A program made the position numbers and the translations under genes. 6,047 nt of DNA from Desulfonatronospira sp. (GTDB lineage: Bacteria; Desulfobacterota; Desulfovibrionia; Desulfovibrionales; Desulfonatronovibrionaceae): contig PWSL01000340.1 in assembly GCA_003563255.1 (NCBI GenBank), positions 1 to 6,047 on the forward strand. Reading direction: 5' to 3'. Shown piece after piece: positions 1 through 4,215 of this stretch (the stretch's first letter is position 1; each line of letters starts with the position of its first letter). The notes beneath the pieces were generated by a model, which searched no databases, was not told the origin of the DNA, and saw nothing but the letters and a program-made list of their open reading frames with translations.

Positions 1-1555
1 AGGTGGAGCGGCCCAGGGGTGCCAGTATCTTCCTGATCTCGGTATCAAAGCCAACGTAAACATCCACCACCCGCTCAGCCACCTTTTCCGGGTCCAGGCG
101 GCGGTACAGCCTTGGATCCTGTGAGGTGATCCCCTTGGGACACCGGCCGATATTGCAGATATTGCAACGATCCCCCTCGGTGCCCAGGCAGCCTGCCCCG
201 GCCTGCATGATATATTTGCCTATCTGCACCACACTTGCCCCCAGCATGATCAGTGCCGCGGCATTGGCAGCCAGGTTGCCGTTTTTGCCGGCCCCACCCC
301 CGGCTATCAGGGGCAGTTCGTTCTGCTGGCCCAGTTTGACCAGATTCAGGTAACAGTCCCGCAGGTTGGAGGCTATGGGATGGCCCATGTGATCCATGGA
401 GACATTGTAGGCCGCGCCTGTGCCCCCGTCTTCCCCGTCAATGGCCAGGCCTGAGGCATAAGGATTGCGAGTCAGGTTATTCAGCACCGCCAGAGAGGTG
501 CTGGATGCCGAAATCTTGGGATAAACCGGCACCCTGAACCCCCAGGCCATGCTCATGGACTGGATCATCTTGGCCACGGCTTCCTCGATGGAATACTTGG
601 TCTGGTGCGTCGGGGGACTGGGCAGGCTCACTCCCGGGGGTACACCGCGGATGGCGGCTATAAGCTTGTTGACCTTGTGCCACTGCAAAAGGCCTCCGTC
701 TCCGGGCTTGGCCCCCTGGCCGTACTTGATCTCCACGGCGCAGGGGTCTTCCTTCATTTCCGGCAGGGCATGGATTATCTCGTCCCATCCAAAATAGCCG
801 CTGGCGATCTGCAGGATTACGTACTTGAGAAACCTGGAGCGAAGAAGCCTTGGGGGACATCCCCCCTCCCCGGTACAGATGCGCACGGGCATGCCCAGTT
901 CTTCATTGAGGTAGGCCACCCCCATCTGCAGGCCTTCCCACATATTGGGAGACAGGGCTCCGAAACTCATGCTGCCTATCATCAAAGGATGAATTTCCCG
1001 CACCGGAGGGGTCCAGCCGTTTTCCTTCCAGCTTGCAAGGGCTTTGGCCGGAGGCAGAACCCGGCCCAGGAGGGTGCGCAGTTCGAATTCATGACGGCCG
1101 GCATCCAGGGCCGGGTCTGTGAGCATGGATATGCGCATGAATTTCATCTGATCCAGGACACTGTCCCCCCGATTGCGCCGGCCGCCCCTGGTCCTTGGCT
1201 GCCCTCCCCGGTCCCGGTGAAACCTGAGCATATCCATGGACTCGGACTTTATGGCCGAAATGGAATTGTTGGGGCAGACCAGGTTGCACATGGAGCATCC
1301 GATACAGGCATATCCCGGATCAGTCCTCTGCCGGATACCGTGGTAGACTCCGAAGTTGGAGGTGGGCTTTTCCCGGCCTCCCACAAAGGGAACCACTATA
1401 TTTCTTTTGCGGAAAGTCCCCAGTTCAATGGCATTGACCGGACATACCGCGGTACAGCGCCCGCAAAGGGTACAGGTATTTACGTCCCAGTGTATCTGCC
1501 AGGGAAGATCACGCTGACTTAATGTTGAAGGGGTAATGGCTGCGTCTGCCGGCAT
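1..1555 (-). CDS. Glutamate synthase, ferredoxin + FMN synthase-domain subunit (archaeal type), 3' end cut by window
   Basis: This subunit would make L-glutamate from 2-oxoglutarate and glutamine-derived ammonia in the cytoplasm. Translating leftward from ATG 1553-1555 gives 518 residues with no stop before the edge. Residues 20-100 are a two-cluster ferredoxin domain: C28, C31, C34, C38 and C84, C87, C90, C94, both CxxCxxC-x3-CP. From about 185 onward it is the FMN-binding synthase barrel, with IGSMSFGALSP (193-203), CTGEGG (227-232), EIKYGQGAKPG (275-285), GEDGGTGAA (374-382) and AGGGAGKNG (418-426). A Cys group at 464, 467 and 472 (CNICNIGRCPKG) sits where GltB-type enzymes bind a [3Fe-4S] cluster. 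The family is usually a little over 500 residues, so probably only a short C-terminus is missing (inference). A perfect AAGGAGGT lies 6 nt before the ATG (1562-1569), fixing the start. The start overlaps the amidotransferase gene by 37 bp in another frame, implying coupling. Glutaminase, GXGXG and NAD(P)H-oxidoreductase functions must be on other polypeptides. Confidence 0.93.
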   Translation of the reverse strand, partial: MPADAAITPSTLSQRDLPWQIHWDVNTCTLCGRCTAVCPVNAIELGTFRKRNIVVPFVGGREKPTSNFGVYHGIRQRTDPGYACIGCSMCNLVCPNNSISAIKSESMDMLRFHRDRGGQPRTRGGRRNRGDSVLDQMKFMRISMLTDPALDAGRHEFELRTLLGRVLPPAKALASWKENGWTPPVREIHPLMIGSMSFGALSPNMWEGLQMGVAYLNEELGMPVRICTGEGGCPPRLLRSRFLKYVILQIASGYFGWDEIIHALPEMKEDPCAVEIKYGQGAKPGDGGLLQWHKVNKLIAAIRGVPPGVSLPSPPTHQTKYSIEEAVAKMIQSMSMAWGFRVPVYPKISASSTSLAVLNNLTRNPYASGLAIDGEDGGTGAAYNVSMDHMGHPIASNLRDCYLNLVKLGQQNELPLIAGGGAGKNGNLAANAAALIMLGASVVQIGKYIMQAGAGCLGTEGDRCNICNIGRCPKGITSQDPRLYRRLDPEKVAERVVDVYVGFDTEIRKILAPLGRST

Positions 1556-2649
1556 ATCCTGACCTCCTTGCATTCAGGGGAGACTATGGCTGTATCCAGG
1601 TGCATGGGTTGAAAATCCAGGGACTTGTCCCGGTCCGGTATCACTGCGTCCAAACCGCAGGCCTCTGATGAAAAGGCATAAAGCCCGGGCCTGCCGCCCA
1701 CTATGCCCGGGCGGAGCTTCTTGCGGTCCTGGACCATAAACATGGTTTTATCCGGCAGGCATCCGATGACACAGTTGGGGCCGTCGATAATCAGACGTCT
1801 GCAGGCCTGCTTTAACCTCTGCAGAAACTCCCGGTCCGGATGAGCTTCCAGGTCGCTGCCCTGCAGGGGCGTAATGACGTGCTTGTAGGCTTCGATACCC
1901 AGGCCCATTTCCTTCAGGGTAAAGTGCAGGATATGGGTAAAGACCTCGGAATCCGACTGGTAACCCTCGTAGCCCACAACACCCTGGGTGCTCAGGTATT
2001 CTTTGATGGGCACAAAGGCGGTGTTCTCGCCGTTGGTCATGCTGGCGACGCCCTGGATAAAAAACGGGTGACAGGCATACAGGTTGATGCCGTAATTGGT
2101 GTTCTGCCTGCCCTGGGCCAGTATCTGACGGGCGCAGAGCTCTTCCCTGTCCAGTCCCAGGTATTGGCCGGTCTCCAGGGGATCACCCACTTCTTTGATG
2201 GTAATGACATCCGGCCAGAAACTGAAGACAACCATGTCCTCCTTTTCCTGCCCCATATGCCTCAATTCCAGACGTATCCCGGTCAATTTACGTTCCTGTA
2301 AAACAGGCTCCAGTTTTTTAAAAACATCCGGGGGCTCAAAGACCTGTACGAGATAGATCTCGCGTCCAGGCGTACCCGGGGGCGGGTCGCCCCTGGTGTC
2401 CAGAGTGAGCTGAAACCGGGGAATAAACCCCAGTTTTGACATGTATTCCTCCATGCGTTTTAACCCGTTCCGGGTGAAAATCCCGGAGAGAACGGGCAGA
2501 CCCTTATATCTGCTGAAAGGGCCTTCCAGGGAACTGAGAAAAAGCCCCACTCCTGATCCGTCGTGACCCTCCTTCATCATGTCCAGGGCTTCAATGGCCT
2601 TCATGGGCGATACACAGGAGGTGCTGATAAGTGAAAACAAGCGGCACAT
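1519..2649 (-). CDS. Class II glutamine amidotransferase, glutamate synthase glutaminase subunit
   Basis: 376 residues of the Ntn-hydrolase class II amidotransferase fold, which hydrolyses glutamine and passes ammonia to a synthase. The start ATG is followed directly by Cys2, the expected N-terminal nucleophile after Met removal. This fixes the start although only a weak GAGAG lies upstream, and an in-frame TAA two codons earlier excludes extension. Other family hallmarks are HDGSGVG (29-35), NGE (206-208, oxyanion-type Asn-Gly) and SDSE (232-235). The segment 80-190, between the first motif and NGE, is a long insert compared with minimal GATase domains. The 3' end overlaps the synthase subunit gene by 37 bp, so the two form an operon and presumably a complex equal to the glutaminase and synthase parts of a fused GltB. 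PurF or GlmS-type functions are less likely because no PRT or SIS domain follows and the partner is a glutamate synthase. Confidence 0.9.
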   Translation of the reverse strand: MCRLFSLISTSCVSPMKAIEALDMMKEGHDGSGVGLFLSSLEGPFSRYKGLPVLSGIFTRNGLKRMEEYMSKLGFIPRFQLTLDTRGDPPPGTPGREIYLVQVFEPPDVFKKLEPVLQERKLTGIRLELRHMGQEKEDMVVFSFWPDVITIKEVGDPLETGQYLGLDREELCARQILAQGRQNTNYGINLYACHPFFIQGVASMTNGENTAFVPIKEYLSTQGVVGYEGYQSDSEVFTHILHFTLKEMGLGIEAYKHVITPLQGSDLEAHPDREFLQRLKQACRRLIIDGPNCVIGCLPDKTMFMVQDRKKLRPGIVGGRPGLYAFSSEACGLDAVIPDRDKSLDFQPMHLDTAIVSPECKEVRICRQTQPLPLQH

Positions 2650-2655
2650 GTTGAT

Positions 2656-2790
2656 TTACTCTCGGGTTGAAGGTGACAGTGAAAGTTGCAACAACTCATT
2701 CACGGCCTGAACAGGCCGCATACCGGCGGCCATGCGCAAAGGCAGAGAGCCGTTAACGGCTGCCGATCCCGGGGGCCGGGTCTCAGACAT
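2656..2790 (-). CDS. Possible 44-codon leader ORF upstream of the amidotransferase gene
   Basis: An ATG at 2788-2790 opens 44 codons (beginning MSETRPPGSA, ending LSLSPSTRE) that close with TAA at 2656-2658. This is the same frame as the amidotransferase and only 6 nt before its ATG. It lies in the transcript expected from the promoter at 2832-2860. The close stop/start spacing, plus the weak ribosome site of the next gene, would suit termination-reinitiation. Against it, no Shine-Dalgarno stands at a normal distance from its own ATG (GGAAGG is about 17 nt upstream), it spans two palindromes, and I recognise no family. It may simply be untranslated leader. Confidence 0.22.
   Translation of the reverse strand: MSETRPPGSAAVNGSLPLRMAAGMRPVQAVNELLQLSLSPSTRE
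2703..2718. repeat. 16-bp perfect palindrome in the glutamate synthase leader
   Basis: CGGCCTG and CAGGCCG are perfect inverted arms around AA. It lies about 55 bp before the amidotransferase start and downstream of the predicted transcription start. A 2-nt centre is too tight for a clean RNA loop, so a dimeric repressor site is as likely as a hairpin. The function is inferred only. Confidence 0.4.
2748..2761. repeat. 14-bp perfect palindrome in the glutamate synthase leader
   Basis: AGCCGTTAACGGCT reads identically on both strands. It is the second palindrome within 60 bp in the leader of the glutamate synthase operon, which makes an operator plausible, but I do not recognise it as a known regulator's site. 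Confidence 0.4.
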
Positions 2791-2831
2791 GTTTTGGGCG
2801 AGAAACACCTTCCAGGCAGGCCTGAATAAAA

Positions 2832-2860
2832 ATTAGACATCTTTAAAAATAATTTGTCAA
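2832..2860 (-). promoter_or_regulatory. Sigma70-type promoter for the glutamate synthase operon
   Basis: On the minus strand there is TTGACA (2855-2860, 6/6 to consensus), a 17-bp AT-rich spacer and TCTAAT (2832-2837, 5/6 to TATAAT). Transcription would start near 2825, leaving a leader of about 176 nt before the amidotransferase ATG. It is the best promoter match in the window. Confidence 0.62.
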
Positions 2861-2970
2861 GATTGTAATAGAGACTCTGGCCAAAATTTATTACGACCCC
2901 AGGCATGCTTTCAAGGCACCAAGCTTAATACCTGGGCCACACCCTAAGCCAGGGCCATGCCTGAGTGCAA

Positions 2971-3180
2971 GGTAACCATTCATGGGGGCACGGTAGTGAC
3001 CAATGGCACAAGGCCAGGGGGACTGTCCCCGGGTAATCATTCAGAGGGTCCACGGTGGTGATTACTGGCACGAGGTCTGTTGACTGTCCCCCGCTAGGTA
3101 ATGATTGTGCAGATTCAACAAATTTCGCGCCTGTAATTTTTGTATTTGTGCAGAAAAAGTGTCGCGGGGACTGTCCCCTG
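2971..3180. repeat. Three imperfect tandem units ending in GACTGTCCCC
   Basis: Unit A (2971-3031) and unit B (3032-3096) align along their whole length with one small indel and scattered substitutions. Both begin GGTAAYCATTCA, contain CACGGTRGTGA and TGGCACRAGG, and end with GACTGTCCCC. A third, diverged unit (3097-3180) starts GGTAATGATT and ends in the same motif. Units A and C end as the perfect odd palindrome GGGGACTGTCCCC (3018-3030, 3166-3178). Unit B also has GTAATCA/TGATTAC inverted arms (3033-3039, 3058-3064). The pattern resembles REP elements mobilised by REP-associated (Y1/RAYT) transposases, but no transposase is present here. Confidence 0.7.
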
Positions 3181-3220
3181 GCCGGCATCTGCCCCCCAAG
3201 GAAGGGATCTCATATACCCC

Positions 3221-3256
3221 CCCCCGGACCCTCCTTGGTTAAGGAGGGTCCGGGGG
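3221..3256. repeat. Perfect 16-bp-stem inverted repeat with GGTT loop
   Basis: The left arm (3221-3236) begins CCCCCGGACCC; the right arm (3241-3256) is its exact complement around GGTT. A run of seven T follows at 3273-3279, about 16 nt after the stem, so it is not a textbook terminator. The CCCTCCTT...AAGGAGGG core is the kind of palindrome found dispersed in genomes. It could also act as a barrier between the divergent units. Confidence 0.75.
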
Positions 3257-3303
3257 TGGTTGTACTGGCTCCTTTTTTTATCTTGAGTTGCCCCGGACAG
3301 GTT

Positions 3304-3332
3304 GCTTTTTCCACGCAGGGGTGTGGAAAAGC
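3304..3332. repeat. Hairpin with a 10-bp core stem and one bulged T
   Basis: GCTTTT(T)CCAC pairs with GTGGAAAAGC; a G-T and a C-G pair extend it to an AGGG loop. There is no T-run after it. It is 48 bp from the larger hairpin to its left and has no adjacent gene, so it is treated as a structural repeat of unknown role. Confidence 0.45.
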
Positions 3333-3500
3333 CTGGATACTGTTACTGCCTGTTTTAAATGCTTATCCATTGTATTAGCCACCAGGCACTGACAACACTC
3401 CATGACAAGTTTACTTTTTTGTAAAAAAATAAAAATTGCACAACCTGAAATTCTGGACCTCCATGCATAACACTACAGCGACACTTTATTTGAACTTGAA

Positions 3501-3572
3501 GGGGACTGGCTCTTTTGCCGCCGAGAGCTCAGCCATTTTACGGTTTGAGTTCGGTAAAAATTGCCTGTCCCC
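3501..3572. repeat. 72-bp REP/MITE-like element with GGGGAC...GTCCCC ends
   Basis: The ends GGGGACTGGC (3501-3510) and GCCTGTCCCC (3563-3572) are inverted repeats with one mismatch. A second nested pair, ATTTTAC (3535-3541) and GTAAAAAT (3554-3561), gives a two-tier hairpin. The ends share the GGGGACtG...GTCCCC signature with the units at 2971-3180. It stops about 30 bp before the predicted promoter of the RiPP cassette. Confidence 0.6.
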
Positions 3573-3603
3573 GGTAGTCGATAAGTGCTAATGAAACTTA
3601 TTC

Positions 3604-3630
3604 TTGACAATAACCGGGACATAGTAAAAT
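3604..3630 (+). promoter_or_regulatory. Candidate sigma70-type promoter of the RiPP cassette
   Basis: TTGACA (3604-3609, 6/6) and TAAAAT (3625-3630, 5/6) are separated by 15 bp, slightly short. If used, the transcript would have a leader of about 220 nt before the precursor ATG, long enough to include the micro-ORF and hairpins at 3735-3824. Confidence 0.42.
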
Positions 3631-3734
3631 ATTCAACAAGATACTCTCCCCCATTAAATCTTTTCTGTATGACTAATAATATGGCTGCCTGAATACATCA
3701 ATCACGCGGCCGTACTGAACAAAACCCAATAACC

Positions 3735-3824
3735 AGGGAGGTAGCAATGTGTATATGATTACAGGCTTTCGGAGAAGCTTTTTTTGAGCAACTTTCGAAA
3801 GCCGAAAAAGCCAAGGAAGTTTAA
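3735..3824 (+). promoter_or_regulatory. Leader micro-ORF overlapping competing hairpins (possible attenuator)
   Basis: AGGGAGGT (3735-3742), one of the best ribosome sites in the window, stands 4 nt before ATG 3747, which reads Met-Cys-Ile and then UGA (3756-3758). A short hairpin with a G-U pair (about 3763-3780) runs into seven T (3779-3785), as in an intrinsic terminator. Its left arm can instead join the perfect pair GGCTTTCG (3764-3771) / CGAAAGCC (3796-3803). The two folds exclude each other. If the UGA were read through, the frame would stay open to TAA at 3822-3824 (25 codons after it, including FGEAFFEQLSKAEKAK). Seen: site, ORF, inverted repeats. Inferred: regulation, possibly linked to Cys or Sec supply. 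A decayed gene fragment is the alternative. Confidence 0.35.
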
Positions 3825-3857
3825 GCCGGGACCAAATTAAAAACTCTGGAGGACAAA

Positions 3858-4082
3858 ATGGACGCAAAAGATGCAAAAACATATCTGACCGGCCTTTGCC
3901 TTGCCGCCCTGCTGACCGGTGGCGGCTTCGCCGCACCTGGGCCGGCCTTTGGCATGGGTCAAAGCGGATGCTCCACCAATGGAGTCGCCACGGACACAGA
4001 TAATGGTGATGACAACGACAATGACGATATTGATAAAGAACCCGATGGAAACGGGGCCTGAGAAGGAAACGGCAGCTGATAA
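3858..4082 (+). CDS. sbtA: Selenocysteine-type RiPP precursor peptide (SbtA-like) with two in-frame UGA codons
   Basis: A small peptide, probably the substrate of the downstream radical SAM enzyme. GGAGGA (3848-3853) lies 4 nt before the ATG. Residues 1-32 form a leader with charged start (MDAKDAK) and hydrophobic, Gly/Ala-rich body (YLTGLCLAALLTGGGFAAPG), recalling a secretion or leader segment. The rest holds GQSGCSTNG with its only non-leader Cys (38), then an Asp/Asn-rich run (about 45-62). A standard call stops at UGA 4059-4061 after 67 residues. The frame continues E-G-N-G-S, a second UGA (4077-4079), then UAA (4080-4082). Both UGAs follow Gly-Asn-Gly-Ala/Ser, and a SECIS-like hairpin sits 12 nt after the second, so I annotate a 74-residue product with Sec at 68 and 74. 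From memory, databases name such peptides 'selenobiotic' or SbtA-family thio(seleno)oxazole precursors. The family name is recalled, not searched. The first UGA has weaker SECIS support; if it terminates, the product is 67 aa. Confidence 0.72.
4044..4079 (+). repeat. Tandem 18-bp duplication, each copy ending in UGA
   Basis: Copies 4044-4061 and 4062-4079 match at 14 of 18 positions and share GGAAACGG and the final TGA. They encode Asp-Gly-Asn-Gly-Ala-UGA and Glu-Gly-Asn-Gly-Ser-UGA. The differences give only conservative changes (Asp/Glu, Ala/Ser), as expected if the second copy is translated. Confidence 0.75.
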
Positions 4083-4114
4083 GGCTGTCCTGGACGCAGG
4101 TCGCGTCCTTTATC
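4078..4114 (+). promoter_or_regulatory. Bacterial SECIS-like hairpin for the second UGA
   Basis: GGACGC (4092-4097) pairs perfectly with GCGTCC (4103-4108) around AGGTC. The apex reads GCAGGUC, the same string as the SelB-contacting apex of the E. coli fdhF SECIS as I remember it (GGUUGCAGGUCUGCACC). The stem starts 12 nt after the UGA, against 11 nt in fdhF. A lower 5-bp stem, GATAA (4078-4082) with TTATC (4110-4114), is anchored in the UGA itself, with an asymmetric internal loop between. Unlike fdhF, no bulged U is evident in the 5' arm of the apical stem. It would recruit SelB-Sec-tRNA to decode UGA 4077-4079. Confidence 0.62.
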
Positions 4115-4120
4115 TAACTT

Positions 4121-4168
4121 CCTGCGCCGGCAGGTTGTCGGCGCAGGGATTGAACTTTGTCTTTTTTT
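4121..4168 (+). terminator. Intercistronic hairpin between precursor and maturase (possible attenuator)
   Basis: CCTGCGCCG (4121-4129) and CGGCGCAGG (4139-4147) form a perfect 9-bp GC-rich stem with a 9-nt loop. Seven T follow at 4162-4168, 14 nt after the stem, too far for a classical terminator. In RiPP operons a partial terminator or RNA-stabilising hairpin after the precursor often keeps peptide levels above enzyme levels, which would fit here (inference). Confidence 0.4.
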
Positions 4169-4215
4169 ATCACCACTCCAGCCAATAATTTTTTATCCCC
4201 TGAGCCCGAGCTGTC

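Larger units (their letters stand above)
2861..3603. other. Gene-free intergenic stretch carrying several repeat elements
   Basis: Between the divergent transcription units I find no ORF with family signatures, a good ribosome site or consistent codon use. The stretch holds tandem GACTGTCCCC-ending units (2971-3180), a 16-bp perfect-stem hairpin (3221-3256), a second hairpin (3304-3332), an AT-rich patch around 3405-3440 and a GGGGAC...GTCCCC element (3501-3572). Concentration of such repeats between divergent genes is typical of a dumping ground for REP/MITE-like sequences. Confidence 0.7.

Noticed and set aside
605..1522. 305-codon plus-strand ORF
   Set aside because: It lies antisense inside the glutamate synthase subunit, whose ferredoxin and FMN-domain motifs are unmistakable; the plus-strand translation has no family features.
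1840..2301. 153-codon plus-strand ORF
   Set aside because: Antisense shadow of the amidotransferase gene; no ribosome site or recognisable domain.
2971..3180. CRISPR array
   Set aside because: Units are contiguous, diverged and unequal in length, with no identical repeats separated by unique spacers and no cas genes.
3055..3378. 107-codon plus-strand ORF across the intergenic repeats
   Set aside because: It runs through three inverted repeats (a GACTGTCCCC end and two hairpins), has no ribosome site and an incoherent Pro/Cys-rich translation.
3669..3824. 52-codon small selenoprotein from ATG 3669 through UGAs at 3690 and 3756
   Set aside because: Two UGAs in 50 codons is near chance expectation, there is no SECIS-like apex at the right distance, and the ATG lacks a ribosome site; only the 3747 micro-ORF is kept as a regulatory candidate.
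3673..3936. 87-codon minus-strand ORF over the precursor 5' region
   Set aside because: It is antisense to the precursor's leader and upstream hairpins, with no ribosome site or known family; the plus-strand gene has a good ribosome site and a partner enzyme.
4121..4147. Second SECIS element (loop contains GCAGGTT)
   Set aside because: No in-frame UGA lies 11-14 nt upstream, and it sits after the precursor's UAA.
3919..4188. 89-codon plus-strand ORF in another frame over the precursor
   Set aside because: It begins inside the precursor leader without a ribosome site and continues through the SECIS and hairpin; the precursor frame has the better start and biological context.
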